From the NCBI RefSeq assembly GCF_051650185.1, contig NZ_JBOFIN010000108.1, positions 40,394-104,393 on the forward strand: 64,000 nucleotides of DNA, written 5' to 3'. This document shows, piece by piece, positions 40,283 to 49,939 of this stretch. This DNA is from Scandinavium sp051650185 (GTDB lineage Bacteria > Pseudomonadota > Gammaproteobacteria > Enterobacterales > Enterobacteriaceae). Position 1 is the stretch's first letter, and the number at the start of each line of letters is the position of its first letter. The position numbers and the translations under genes were made by a program. The notes beneath the pieces are model-generated. The model ran no database searches. It had not been told where the DNA came from and saw only the letters and a list, made by a program, of their open reading frames with translations.

Positions 40283-41947
40283 ATGAAATCGAAAAGATTT
40301 GAAGCACTGGCGAAGCGTCCCGTGAACCAGGATGGTTTCGTTAACGAATGGATCGAAGAAGGCTTTATCGCCATGGAGAGCCCCAATGATCCAAAGCCTT
40401 CCATCAAAATCATCAATGGCGTTGTTACTGAACTGGACAGCAAACCCGCCAGTGAATTTGACCTGATTGACCATTTTATCGCTCGTTACGGCATCAACCT
40501 GGCGCGTGCGGAAGAAGTGATGGCGATGGACTCCATCAAACTGGCCAATATGCTGTGCGATCCGAACGTAAAACGCAGCGACATCGTCCCGCTTACCACC
40601 GCGATGACACCAGCAAAAATTGTCGACGTCATGTCGCAAATGAACGTGGTTGAAATGATGATGGCGATGCAGAAAATGCGCGCGCGCCGCACACCGTCAC
40701 AACAGGCCCACGTCACTAACGTCAAAGATAATCCAGTACAAATCGCTGCCGATGCGGCAGAAGGTGCGTGGCGTGGGTTTGATGAGCAAGAGACAACGGT
40801 CGCTGTCGCCCGTTACGCCCCCTTCAATGCTATTGCTCTGTTGGTCGGTTCCCAGGTCGGGCGGCCTGGCGTATTAACCCAATGTTCGCTTGAAGAAGCG
40901 ACAGAGTTGAAGCTCGGCATGTTGGGCCACACTTGCTACGCCGAAACGATTTCCGTTTATGGCACTGAACCGGTCTTCACTGACGGTGATGATACGCCAT
41001 GGTCGAAAGGCTTTCTCGCCTCTTCTTATGCTTCCCGCGGTCTGAAAATGCGCTTTACTTCTGGCTCAGGCTCAGAAGTGCAGATGGGCTATGCGGAAGG
41101 GAAATCGATGCTTTATCTGGAAGCTCGCTGCATCTACATCACCAAAGCAGCCGGCGTTCAAGGTTTGCAGAATGGTTCCGTCAGCTGTATCGGCGTGCCT
41201 TCTGCGGTGCCTTCCGGAATACGTGCCGTTCTGGCCGAAAACCTGATCTGCTCTTCACTGGATTTGGAATGTGCCTCCAGTAATGACCAAACCTTTACGC
41301 ATTCCGATATGCGGCGTACCGCACGTTTGCTCATGCAGTTCTTGCCCGGCACTGACTTTATTTCATCGGGATATTCCGCCGTACCGAACTACGACAACAT
41401 GTTTGCCGGTTCCAATGAAGATGCGGAAGACTTTGACGACTACAACGTTCTTCAGCGCGACCTGAAAGTTGACGGCGGTTTGCGTCCGGTTCGTGAAGAA
41501 GATGTCATCGCCATTCGCAATAAAGCGGCTCGCGCCTTACAGGCCGTGTTTGCCGGAATGGGCCTGCCGCCGATTACCGACGAAGAAGTTGAAGCCGCCA
41601 CCTATGCCCACGGCTCGAAAGATATGCCAGAACGCAACATTGTCGAAGACATTAAATTTGCCCAGGAGATCATCAGCAAGAACCGCCACGGATTAGAAGT
41701 GGTAAAAGCGCTGGCTCAGGGCGGATTTATGGATGTGGCACAGGACATGCTCGACATCCAGAAAGCCAAGCTCACCGGAGATTACCTTCACACCTCCGCC
41801 ATCATCGTCGGTCAGGGGCAAGTACTCTCGGCTGTCAATGACATCAATGATTATGCCGGTCCGGCAACGGGCTATCGTCTGCAGGGCGAACGCTGGGAAG
41901 AGATTAAAAACATCCCTGGCGCACTCGACCCCAATCAGTTGGGTTAA
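40283..41947 (+). CDS. pduC: Diol dehydratase large subunit PduC
   Basis: A 554-residue catalytic subunit of the AdoCbl-dependent diol dehydratase, converting 1,2-propanediol to propionaldehyde by a radical mechanism inside the microcompartment. It has a TIM-barrel sequence with no gaps relative to Salmonella; the start MKSKRFEALAKRPVNQDGFV is conserved. It needs PduD, PduE and potassium. The gene follows pduB by 17 bases. Confidence 0.98.
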   Translation: MKSKRFEALAKRPVNQDGFVNEWIEEGFIAMESPNDPKPSIKIINGVVTELDSKPASEFDLIDHFIARYGINLARAEEVMAMDSIKLANMLCDPNVKRSDIVPLTTAMTPAKIVDVMSQMNVVEMMMAMQKMRARRTPSQQAHVTNVKDNPVQIAADAAEGAWRGFDEQETTVAVARYAPFNAIALLVGSQVGRPGVLTQCSLEEATELKLGMLGHTCYAETISVYGTEPVFTDGDDTPWSKGFLASSYASRGLKMRFTSGSGSEVQMGYAEGKSMLYLEARCIYITKAAGVQGLQNGSVSCIGVPSAVPSGIRAVLAENLICSSLDLECASSNDQTFTHSDMRRTARLLMQFLPGTDFISSGYSAVPNYDNMFAGSNEDAEDFDDYNVLQRDLKVDGGLRPVREEDVIAIRNKAARALQAVFAGMGLPPITDEEVEAATYAHGSKDMPERNIVEDIKFAQEIISKNRHGLEVVKALAQGGFMDVAQDMLDIQKAKLTGDYLHTSAIIVGQGQVLSAVNDINDYAGPATGYRLQGERWEEIKNIPGALDPNQLG

Positions 41948-41957
41948 GGGGTGAACA

Positions 41958-42629
41958 ATGGAAATCAATGAAAAACTGCTCCGTCAGATAATCGAGGATG
42001 TGCTGAAAGAGATGCAGGGGAGCGACAAACCCGTCTCTTTTATCTCTGACCAAGTGTCGACGCCTCAGGCTACTCCAGCGCAGGGTCAAAGTTTTCTAAG
42101 CGAAATTGGCGAGGCCCGTCAGGGCACTCAGCAGGACGAGGTCGTTATTGCTGTTGGCCCTGCGTTTGGTTTGTCGCAAACCACCAACATTATTGGCGTT
42201 CCTCATAAAAGCATTTTGCGTGAAGTGATTGCGGGGATTGAAGAAGAAGGCATCAAAGCACGAGTCATTCGCTGCTTTAAATCTTCGGATGTGGCCTTCG
42301 TCGCTGTGGAAGGCAATCGCCTGAGCGGGTCTGGGATCGCCATCGGTATTCAGTCGAAAGGTACCACGGTTATCCATCAGCAAGGATTACCGCCACTTTC
42401 GAACCTGGAGCTGTTTCCTCAGGCTCCGCTGCTGACGCTGGAAACCTACCGTCAGATTGGGAAAAACGCTGCGCGTTATGCCAAGCGGGAATCGCCACAG
42501 CCCGTGCCCACACTGAATGACCAAATGGCACGCCCAAAATATCAGGCGAAATCAGCCATTTTGCACATCAAAGAGACGAAGTACGTCGTCACTGGCAAAA
42601 ACCCACAGGAACTGCGCGTGGCGCTCTAA
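41958..42629 (+). CDS. pduD: Diol dehydratase medium subunit PduD
   Basis: A 223-residue subunit that helps bind AdoCbl base-on. Its N-terminal 18 residues (MEINEKLLRQIIEDVLKE) form the amphipathic helix known in Salmonella to target the dehydratase to the microcompartment lumen; a Gln/Ser/Pro linker follows. Confidence 0.97.
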   Translation: MEINEKLLRQIIEDVLKEMQGSDKPVSFISDQVSTPQATPAQGQSFLSEIGEARQGTQQDEVVIAVGPAFGLSQTTNIIGVPHKSILREVIAGIEEEGIKARVIRCFKSSDVAFVAVEGNRLSGSGIAIGIQSKGTTVIHQQGLPPLSNLELFPQAPLLTLETYRQIGKNAARYAKRESPQPVPTLNDQMARPKYQAKSAILHIKETKYVVTGKNPQELRVAL

Positions 42630-42641
42630 CAAGGATATTCC

Positions 42642-43160
42642 ATGAAAACCGAAGCAATTGAATCGATGGTTCGGGATGTGCTAAGTCGCATGAACAGCCT
42701 GCAGAGTGAAACCCCGGTCTCACCTGTTGTGAGGGGTTCCGCTCACGCGGCAAAAGTCTCCGACTATCCGCTGGCGAACAAGCATCCGGAGTGGGTCAAA
42801 ACCGCGACCAATAAGACCCTGGATGACTTCACCCTGGAAAATGTACTGAACAATCAGGTCACCGCCCAGGATATGCGAATCACGCCCGAAACGTTGCGTA
42901 TTCAGGCGGCGATTGCCCGTGATGCAGGGCGTGAACGCCTCGCCATTAACTTTGAGCGCGCCGCCGAACTGACTGCCGTGCCGGACGATCGCATCCTGGA
43001 AATCTACAACGCATTGCGCCCGTTCCGTTCGACCAAAGAAGAGCTGCAGGCAATAGCGGACGACCTTGAGCAACGTTATCAGGCCACTCTTTGCGCCGGA
43101 TTCGTTCGTGAAGCCGCGGAGTTGTATGTGGCGCGTAAAAAACTCAAAGGCGACGATTAA
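42642..43160 (+). CDS. pduE: Diol dehydratase small subunit PduE
   Basis: A 172-residue helical subunit completing the dehydratase heterohexamer. The N-terminal helix MKTEAIESMVRDVLSRMNSL resembles the PduD encapsulation signal. GGATATT precedes the ATG. Sequence from residue 40 onward (YPLANKHPEWVKTATNKTL) is the conserved domain. Confidence 0.97.
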   Translation: MKTEAIESMVRDVLSRMNSLQSETPVSPVVRGSAHAAKVSDYPLANKHPEWVKTATNKTLDDFTLENVLNNQVTAQDMRITPETLRIQAAIARDAGRERLAINFERAAELTAVPDDRILEIYNALRPFRSTKEELQAIADDLEQRYQATLCAGFVREAAELYVARKKLKGDD

Positions 43161-43175
43161 GCGCAGGGACGGGAT

Positions 43176-45005
43176 ATGCACTATATCGCTGGCATTGATA
43201 TTGGTAACTCCTCTACCGAAGTTGCTTTGGCAAGGGTTGATGAGCATGGCGCATTGAGCATTGTAGGCAGTGCGCTCACGGAAACCACCGGGGTCAAAGG
43301 CACATTGCGTAATGTGTTCGGCATCCAGGAGGCACTCTCACTTGCGGCTAACCATGCCGGTATCGCTGTCAGCGATATTTCGCTCATTCGCATTAACGAA
43401 GCCACGCCGGTGATTGGCGATGTCGCAATGGAAACCATCACCGAAACCATTATCACCGAATCGACCATGATTGGTCACAACCCGAAAACACCCGGGGGTG
43501 TCGGCTTAGGCACGGGCATCACCATCACGCCGGAAGAGTTATTAACCCGTACAACAGAGTCACCGTACATTCTGGTGGTGTCCTCAGCATTTGATTTTGC
43601 CGATGTGGCGAACATGATTAACGCCGCTGTACGCGTCGGCTATCGGCTGACCGGCGTTATCCTTCAGCAAGATGATGGCGTACTGGTCAGTAACCGACTG
43701 GATCATCCTTTGCCGGTAGTCGATGAAGTGCGTTATATCGACAGAATCCCTTTGGGGATGCTTGCCGCCATCGAAGTCGCCGTTCCGGGCAAAGTGATTG
43801 AAACCCTCTCGAACCCTTACGGTATCGCCACGGTTTTCAAACTCAATGCCGAAGAAACCAAAAACATTGTGCCCATTGCCAGAGCGCTGATAGGCAACCG
43901 CTCTGCCGTAGTGGTAAAAACACCAGCCGGAGACGTCAAAGCCAGAGCCATTCCTGCCGGAAATATTGAGTTGTTCTCACAAGGCAGAACATTACGAGTT
44001 GATGTTGCGACGGGTGCAGATGCCATCATGAAAGTCGTCGGCGAGTGTCGAACTCTCGATAACGTGACCGGCGAAGCAGGCACCAATATTGGTGGCATGC
44101 TGGAAAACGTCCGGCAAAAGATGGCCGAACTGACCAACAAGCCCAGCAGTGAGATTTATATCCAGGATTTGCTGGCCGTTGATACTTCCGTGCCAGTGAG
44201 CGTCACTGGCGGTGTCGCAGGTGAATTCTCGCTGGAACAAGCCGTTGGTATTGCCTCAATGGTGAAGTCTGACCGTCTGCAAATGGCGATGATCGCTAAT
44301 GAGATCAAACAAAAACTCACTATTGATGTGCAGGTCGGTGGCGCGGAAGCTGAAGCCGCAATTCTTGGCGCATTGACGACCCCAGGCACAACTCGCCCCC
44401 TGGCCATCCTCGATCTCGGTGCGGGATCGACCGATGCCTCCATTATCAATCCTCAGGGCGACATCATTGCCACTCATCTTGCCGGTGCTGGCGATATGGT
44501 TACGATGATCATCGCCCGTGAACTGGGTCTCGAAGACCGCTACCTCGCGGAAGAAATCAAAAAGCATCCGTTAGCCAAAGTGGAAAGCCTGTTCCATCTG
44601 CGTCATGAAGACGGCAGCGTTCAGTTCTTCCCAGCCCCGCTTCCTCCAGGCGTCTTTGCTCGTGTTTGTGTTGTGAAGGCCGACGGTTTGCTCCCCCTCC
44701 CCGGTGACCTGCCACTGGAGAAAGTTCGCGCCGTTCGTCGCCGTGCGAAGGAGCGAGTGTTTGTGACCAACGCGCTGCGAGCACTCCGCCAGGTCAGCCC
44801 AACGGGCAATATCCGGGACATTCCTTTTGTGGTGCTCGTCGGCGGTTCCGCCCTCGATTTTGAAGTACCGCAGCTGGTCACCGACGCCCTTGCTCATTAC
44901 CGGTTGGTTGCAGGTCGCGGCAATATTCGCGGTACAGAAGGTCCTCGAAATGCCGTTGCTACAGGCCTGATTCTGTCATGGCAAAAGGAGGCGGCGCATG
45001 GCTAA
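43176..45005 (+). CDS. pduG: Diol dehydratase reactivase large subunit PduG
   Basis: A 609-residue molecular chaperone of the actin/Hsp70-like ATPase fold. With PduH it swaps damaged cobalamin out of inactivated dehydratase. The phosphate-1 loop is GIDIGNSSTEVALA at the N-terminus, and a second phosphate motif is ILDLGAGSTDASII. It overlaps pduH by eight bases. Confidence 0.97.
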   Translation: MHYIAGIDIGNSSTEVALARVDEHGALSIVGSALTETTGVKGTLRNVFGIQEALSLAANHAGIAVSDISLIRINEATPVIGDVAMETITETIITESTMIGHNPKTPGGVGLGTGITITPEELLTRTTESPYILVVSSAFDFADVANMINAAVRVGYRLTGVILQQDDGVLVSNRLDHPLPVVDEVRYIDRIPLGMLAAIEVAVPGKVIETLSNPYGIATVFKLNAEETKNIVPIARALIGNRSAVVVKTPAGDVKARAIPAGNIELFSQGRTLRVDVATGADAIMKVVGECRTLDNVTGEAGTNIGGMLENVRQKMAELTNKPSSEIYIQDLLAVDTSVPVSVTGGVAGEFSLEQAVGIASMVKSDRLQMAMIANEIKQKLTIDVQVGGAEAEAAILGALTTPGTTRPLAILDLGAGSTDASIINPQGDIIATHLAGAGDMVTMIIARELGLEDRYLAEEIKKHPLAKVESLFHLRHEDGSVQFFPAPLPPGVFARVCVVKADGLLPLPGDLPLEKVRAVRRRAKERVFVTNALRALRQVSPTGNIRDIPFVVLVGGSALDFEVPQLVTDALAHYRLVAGRGNIRGTEGPRNAVATGLILSWQKEAAHG

Positions 45006-45375
45006 CAGCAAACAGCTTCCGGCCATTGTGATAACCGTGCTGAACAACTCTCTCGCCCTTTGGCAAGAAGTCCTGTTTGGCATTGAAGAAGAAGGCATCC
45101 CCTTTACCCTTCGCGAACAGCCCATGGATGACCTCTTTCAATGCGCATGGCAGGCCGCTCAACACTCGCCCTTGCTGGTCGGTATTGCCTGCGACGAAAG
45201 CACGCTTGTTGTGCACTACAAAAATCTACCTGTGTCAGCCCCGCTCTATACGCTGGCACAGAACCAAAGTCACCTCGCCCACCGACACACTGGAAACAAC
45301 GCGGCGCGGTTAGTTAAGGGCCTTCCCTTCAGGGAAGCTCATTCGTTATCCACAGGAGAATTGCAATATGAATAA
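44998..45375 (+). CDS. pduH: Diol dehydratase reactivase small subunit PduH
   Basis: A 125-residue partner of PduG, structurally similar to the dehydratase beta subunit, enabling subunit exchange during cofactor release. The motif FGIEEEGIPFTLRE is typical. It is overlapped by both pduG and pduJ. Confidence 0.96.
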   Translation: MANSKQLPAIVITVLNNSLALWQEVLFGIEEEGIPFTLREQPMDDLFQCAWQAAQHSPLLVGIACDESTLVVHYKNLPVSAPLYTLAQNQSHLAHRHTGNNAARLVKGLPFREAHSLSTGELQYE

Positions 45376-45643
45376 TGCACTGGGAATGGTTGAAACAAAG
45401 GGCCTGGTCGCTGCCATTGAAGCCGCTGATGCCATGGTGAAATCGGCCAATGTGCAGTTGGTTGGCTACGAAAAAATTGGCTCTGGTCTGGTCACCGTCA
45501 TGGTTCGTGGCGACGTGGGCGCAGTGAAAGCGGCTGTCGATGCAGGCAGTGCAGCAGCCAGCGCAGTCGGTGAAGTGAAATCCTGCCATGTTATTCCACG
45601 TCCACACAGTGACGTTGAGGCCATTTTACCTAAGTCAGCCTGA
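45368..45643 (+). CDS. pduJ: BMC shell hexamer PduJ
   Basis: A 91-residue BMC-domain shell protein, close paralogue of PduA (NALGMVETKGLVAAIEAADAMVKSANV). In Salmonella PduJ and PduA share the role of main facet hexamers. A gene-conversion-like similarity with pduA covers the first 85 residues. Confidence 0.97.
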   Translation: MNNALGMVETKGLVAAIEAADAMVKSANVQLVGYEKIGSGLVTVMVRGDVGAVKAAVDAGSAAASAVGEVKSCHVIPRPHSDVEAILPKSA

Positions 45644-45666
45644 CGCTTACGGGCAAGGAGCACAGC

Positions 45667-46116
45667 GTGAAGCAATCACTGGGGTTACTGGAAGTAAGTG
45701 GGCTGGCACTGGCAATCACCTGCGCTGATCTCATGGCGAAAGCCGCTGCTATTACGATATCAGGATTCGAAAGAACCAATGGCTCAGGCTGGACGCTGAT
45801 CAAAATCGCCGGAGATGTTGCCTCGGTGCAGGCTGCCGTTATCACCGGTGCCAGCCTCGCGGAACAGCAACAAGGTTTGGTCGCGCACAAAGTCATTGCT
45901 CGCCCAGCTACCGGTATTTTGCAACCCCCTAAGGTGGTTAGCATTTTTCCAGAATCTGCCGGGGTGAATGAAGAAAAATCTCCTGAGGACGCAGCAATAC
46001 AGGAATCAGTTCAGAGGGCGGCTCTCGATCCCGCCCTCTGTAATCTTTGCCAGGACCCTGCTTGCCAGCGCCAGAAAGGGGAACCCCGAACCCTTTGCCT
46101 GCATGCGGGTAAGTGA
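45667..46116 (+). CDS. pduK: BMC shell protein PduK
   Basis: A 149-residue protein. It has an N-terminal BMC domain (residues 1-88, LGLLEVSGLALAITCADLMAKAA), a flexible acidic linker and a cysteine-containing tail (CNLCQDPACQRQKGEPRTLC, about 124-143). The tail pattern C-x2-C-x4-C-x10-C suggests a metal or Fe-S site. The start is GTG. It overlaps the next frame at its stop. Confidence 0.94.
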   Translation: MKQSLGLLEVSGLALAITCADLMAKAAAITISGFERTNGSGWTLIKIAGDVASVQAAVITGASLAEQQQGLVAHKVIARPATGILQPPKVVSIFPESAGVNEEKSPEDAAIQESVQRAALDPALCNLCQDPACQRQKGEPRTLCLHAGK

Positions 46117-46127
46117 GGGAATACGCC

Positions 46128-46760
46128 ATGGATAAAGACTCTCTACACGCTCTTGTCTGCAATGTGCTGGATGAAATGCGGGAGCGACCCATTCCGCTGG
46201 GTATTTCCAGCCGCCACCTCCATCTGTGCGCTGAAGATTATGCTCACCTTTTTCCAGGGCGACCTATTGGCAAGAAAAAGGCTTTGCACCAGCCAGGACA
46301 TTACGCGGCTGATCAAACAGTCACTCTGGTCGGGCCTAAAGGTCAGATAGCCAATGTCCGGTTACTGGGGCCATTACGCGGCGCAAGTCAGGTCGAAATA
46401 TCCCGAAGCGATGCGAGAGCATTGGGGGTAGCGGCTCCTTTACGCCGTTCTGGCGATCTGAAAGGCACTCCAGGCCTCCGTCTGGTTAGCCCTTTTGCTG
46501 AGCTGGAACTGGCTTCAGGTGTCATTGTCGCCCGTCGGCATATCCATATGTCGCCTCTGGACGCTCTGATTTTACGCGTGTCACACGGCGACACCGTGGC
46601 AGTTGCCATCAAAGGTGATGATCGCCAACTGGTTTTCGACAACGTCGATATTCGGGTTTCGCCGGACATGCGCCTTGAAATGCACATTGATACCGATGAA
46701 GCCAACGCGGCGGGTGCAGATAACCCGCACGCTTTTGCAACGTTGGTGAGCCGCTCATGA
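46128..46760 (+). CDS. pduL: Phosphotransacylase PduL
   Basis: A 210-residue non-orthologous phosphotransacylase that turns propionyl-CoA into propionyl phosphate and recycles CoA within the compartment. Two beta-barrel domains are seen, each with a zinc-binding histidine motif (SSRHLHL and ARRHIHMS). The N-terminal helix MDKDSLHALVCNVLDEM is the encapsulation peptide. The ATG at 46128 is chosen by homology; the frame opens 15 bases earlier. Confidence 0.96.
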   Translation: MDKDSLHALVCNVLDEMRERPIPLGISSRHLHLCAEDYAHLFPGRPIGKKKALHQPGHYAADQTVTLVGPKGQIANVRLLGPLRGASQVEISRSDARALGVAAPLRRSGDLKGTPGLRLVSPFAELELASGVIVARRHIHMSPLDALILRVSHGDTVAVAIKGDDRQLVFDNVDIRVSPDMRLEMHIDTDEANAAGADNPHAFATLVSRS

Positions 46761-47248
46761 ACAACGTGTTGATACAGCACGTTATTGATGAAGTCGTCGC
46801 GCGTCTGCAACGACGAGCCGGGCAAGCCAAAACCTTAAGCGCCGCGCAATTTCAGGACATCGACAGCCGGGCATTAAGCAGCCAACACGAAGCGCTGAAT
46901 CTGATTCAGATCAGCCTTCCGCAGCTTAGGCAACTCGCAGAACATCAGGAGGAGGATCGCACAGTGAAAAAACTCTTTGAGGTTCTCAGCCTGGGCCTGC
47001 GGGTGCGAATAACGATTCCCGTGCACTTATTGCCAGCGATACCAGTACACAAACTGTCGGGTTTGCCTCTGAAGTGGTGTGACGAACATGAACGCACCAT
47101 CGTTCTGCATCCAACAAAGCTTTTAAGTTATGCCGACCTGGCTTGCCTTAACGAAAATTGGCTGGTGCTGCGTCGTCAGTGTGTCATTACCGCCCTCGCG
47201 CTTGACGCTGCGCGGGCACGCAACATTCACCTCATTAAGCAGGAGTGA
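46757..47248 (+). CDS. pduM: Microcompartment assembly protein PduM
   Basis: A 163-residue protein needed for proper shell assembly in Salmonella; its fold and exact role are unknown. The N-terminal helix NNVLIQHVIDEVVARLQRRAG resembles a targeting peptide. It overlaps pduL by four bases and is followed by pduN after three. Confidence 0.92.
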   Translation: MNNVLIQHVIDEVVARLQRRAGQAKTLSAAQFQDIDSRALSSQHEALNLIQISLPQLRQLAEHQEEDRTVKKLFEVLSLGLRVRITIPVHLLPAIPVHKLSGLPLKWCDEHERTIVLHPTKLLSYADLACLNENWLVLRRQCVITALALDAARARNIHLIKQE

Positions 47249-47251
47249 ACC

Positions 47252-47527
47252 ATGCAACTGGCTCGAGTGACTGGCTCTGTGGTGTCGACACAAAAATCGT
47301 CTTCGCTGGTTGGCAAAAAACTGCTGCTGGTTCGGCGTGTGAGCGCCAGCGGCGATCTTCCGAACCCACCAACCCAGGGTGACGAAGTGGCTGTGGATTC
47401 CGTCGGAGCAGGCATCGGAGAACTGGTGTTGTTATCCAGCGGCTCCAGCGCACGGCATGTATTTTCCGGCCCCAATGAAGCTATCGATCTTGCCATCGTT
47501 GGCATTGTCGACACCCTTTCCCATTAA
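47252..47527 (+). CDS. pduN: BMC vertex pentamer PduN
   Basis: A 91-residue EutN/CcmL-type protein forming pentamers that cap the shell vertices. The family start MQLARVTGSVVSTQKSSSLVGKKLLLV and the conserved DEVAVDSVGAGIGELVLLSSGSSAR are both present. Confidence 0.97.
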   Translation: MQLARVTGSVVSTQKSSSLVGKKLLLVRRVSASGDLPNPPTQGDEVAVDSVGAGIGELVLLSSGSSARHVFSGPNEAIDLAIVGIVDTLSH

Positions 47528-47536
47528 GGAGAGCGT

Positions 47537-48544
47537 ATGGCGATTTATACCCGCACTGGCGACTCAGGCACCACTACATTATTCACCGGGGAACGGGTCA
47601 GCAAAACACATCCGCGAGTAGAGACTTACGGCACGCTGGATGAGCTGAATTCAGCGGTTAGCCTTTGTATTTGCGCCAGCACCTGTGCGGAACACCGTGA
47701 GCTGCTTGAATCTGTTCAGCATCACCTTTTCTGGCTGAGTGCCGAACTTGCCAGCGAGGGGGGCGCAGCCAGTGCAAAGCGCCATGACATCAGCATTGAA
47801 GACATTTCTGCACTCGAAGCCGCCATTGATACAGCAATGGGTCGTGTTACCCCGCTTAAGCAATTTATTTTGCCAGGACGCTGCGAGGCGGCAAGTCGTC
47901 TGCATTTTGCCAGAACGCTTGCTCGTCGGGCAGAAAGGCGTCTGGTGGAGTTATCCGCCACAGCAATCGTCAGAAGCGAACTGCTGCGCTACCTCAATCG
48001 CCTCTCAGATTGCTTATACGCCCTGGCTCGCGCGGAAGATCATGACGCTCATCAGCAAGCCCTTATTCAGGAAGTGACTCGCCGCTATCTCTCAGCCAGC
48101 CCTACCGCCACGAGCAGGAAATCCGCTATGTCGCTCTCGTTCAAAGACCTTCATCAATTAACTCAGGCAGCGGTGAGGCATGCCGAAGCGCTGGGGGTGC
48201 CTGTTGTCGTCAGCATCGTGGATGCGTATGGCACGCAAACCGTAACCTGGCGAATGCCAGATGCCCTGCTGGTCAGCAGTGAACTGGCACCTAAAAAAGC
48301 ATGGACTGCGGTCGCGATGAAAACCGCGACTCATGAGCTTTCTGCAGCAGTCCAGCCCGGTGCTGAACTGTACGGGCTGGAAAGCCAAATGCAGGGAAAA
48401 GTCGTGACCTTTGGGGGAGGATTCCCTCTCTGGCGAGAAAGCATTCTCATCGGCGGTTTAGGGATCAGCGGAGGCAGCGTGGAACAGGACATGGACATTG
48501 CCCGGGCGGCGATACTGGCATTAGAGACAAGGATACCATCATGA
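47537..48544 (+). CDS. pduO: ATP:cob(I)alamin adenosyltransferase PduO
   Basis: A 335-residue two-domain enzyme that regenerates AdoCbl for the dehydratase. The N-terminal adenosyltransferase domain (1-185) carries YTRTGDSGTTTLFTGERVSK and the later RAERRLVEL motif. The C-terminal domain (about 197-335) is a GlcG/HbpS-like module that binds heme in relatives. It overlaps pduP by four bases. Confidence 0.97.
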   Translation: MAIYTRTGDSGTTTLFTGERVSKTHPRVETYGTLDELNSAVSLCICASTCAEHRELLESVQHHLFWLSAELASEGGAASAKRHDISIEDISALEAAIDTAMGRVTPLKQFILPGRCEAASRLHFARTLARRAERRLVELSATAIVRSELLRYLNRLSDCLYALARAEDHDAHQQALIQEVTRRYLSASPTATSRKSAMSLSFKDLHQLTQAAVRHAEALGVPVVVSIVDAYGTQTVTWRMPDALLVSSELAPKKAWTAVAMKTATHELSAAVQPGAELYGLESQMQGKVVTFGGGFPLWRESILIGGLGISGGSVEQDMDIARAAILALETRIPS

Positions 48545-49929
48545 ATACACAAGAGCTTGAAACCTTGATTCGCACCATTTTGCGCGAAAAAATGCCTGCG
48601 ACAGAAACGCGACCTGAGACAGCACAAGGGATTTTTACCTCTGTGGATGAGGCGATTAGCGCCGCGCATCAAGCCTTTTTGCGTTATCAGCAATGTCCAT
48701 TAAAAACACGCAGCGCTATCATTAACACGCTGCGACAAGAGCTGACCCCGCATCTGCCAGAGCTTGCCGAAGAGAGCATGCGCGAAACCGGCATGGGCAA
48801 CAAAGAAGATAAATTTCTCAAGAACAAAGCCGCGCTGGATAACACGCCCGGCGTGGAAGACCTCACCACGACCGCACTTACCGGCGATGGCGGGATGGTG
48901 CTGTTTGAATACTCCCCGTTTGGCGTGATTGGTTCCGTCGCGCCCAGCACCAACCCGACAGAAACCATCATCAATAACAGCATCAGCATGCTGGCCGCAG
49001 GCAACAGTGTTTACTTCAGCCCGCATCCGGCGGCAAAAAATATTTCCCTCAGGCTGATTGCCATGATTGAAGAGATTGCCTTTCGCTGTTGCGGCATTCG
49101 CAATCTGGTCGTCACCGTCGCCGAACCCACATTTGAAGCCACTCAGCAGATGATGGCACATGAAAAAATTGCCATTCTTGCCATTACCGGCGGGCCGGGG
49201 ATCGTGGCGATGGGAATGAAAAGTGGCAAGAAAGTGATTGGTGCCGGAGCCGGAAATCCTCCGTGTATCGTGGATGAAACCGCCGATCTGGTCAAAGCGG
49301 CCGAAGACATCATCAATGGCGCTTCCTTTGACTACAACCTGCCCTGCATTGCAGAGAAAAGCCTGATTGTCGTCGAATCCGTTGCCGATCGTTTGATTCA
49401 ACAACTGCAAGCCTTCAGGGCTCTGTTACTCAGTGCGCAAGACACCGACAAGTTACGCGCAGTCTGCCTGCCGGAAGGTCAGGTGAACAAGAAACTGGTC
49501 GGCAAAAGCCCTTCAGAGATGCTTAGTGCCGCCGGATTACCGGTTCCGGCAAAGGCTCCCCGCCTGCTGATTGGCGTTGTCGATGCTCGCGACCCTTGGG
49601 TCACCTGCGAACAGCTGATGCCAATGCTACCCATTGTCAAAGTGAAGGATTTTTCCAGCGCTCTTGAGTTAGCACTTATCGTTGAAGAAGGATTGCACCA
49701 CACCGCCGTCATGCATTCGCAAAACGTTTCGCGATTAAACCAGGCTGCACGCGCCCTGCAGACCTCTATTTTTGTTAAAAATGGACCGTCTTATGCCGGG
49801 ATTGGTGTTGGGGGCGAAGGCTTCACCACCTTTACCATCGCCACCCCAACAGGTGAAGGGACAACCTCAGCGCGCACGTTTGCTCGCTCCCGTCGCTGCG
49901 TGCTGACGAACGGCTTTTCTATCCGCTAA
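48541..49929 (+). CDS. pduP: CoA-acylating propionaldehyde dehydrogenase PduP
   Basis: A 462-residue aldehyde dehydrogenase that oxidises propionaldehyde to propionyl-CoA with NAD+. The first 18 residues (MNTQELETLIRTILREKM) are the well-known encapsulation peptide. The catalytic cysteine lies in SFDYNLPCIAEKS. It supplies NADH that PduQ reoxidises inside the shell. Confidence 0.97.
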   Translation: MNTQELETLIRTILREKMPATETRPETAQGIFTSVDEAISAAHQAFLRYQQCPLKTRSAIINTLRQELTPHLPELAEESMRETGMGNKEDKFLKNKAALDNTPGVEDLTTTALTGDGGMVLFEYSPFGVIGSVAPSTNPTETIINNSISMLAAGNSVYFSPHPAAKNISLRLIAMIEEIAFRCCGIRNLVVTVAEPTFEATQQMMAHEKIAILAITGGPGIVAMGMKSGKKVIGAGAGNPPCIVDETADLVKAAEDIINGASFDYNLPCIAEKSLIVVESVADRLIQQLQAFRALLLSAQDTDKLRAVCLPEGQVNKKLVGKSPSEMLSAAGLPVPAKAPRLLIGVVDARDPWVTCEQLMPMLPIVKVKDFSSALELALIVEEGLHHTAVMHSQNVSRLNQAARALQTSIFVKNGPSYAGIGVGGEGFTTFTIATPTGEGTTSARTFARSRRCVLTNGFSIR

Positions 49930-49939
49930 CGAGGCTGTG

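Noticed and set aside
48700..49410. 236-codon minus-strand ORF opposite pduP
   Set aside because: Shadow of a conserved enzyme gene with an unnatural Gly/His/Asn composition.
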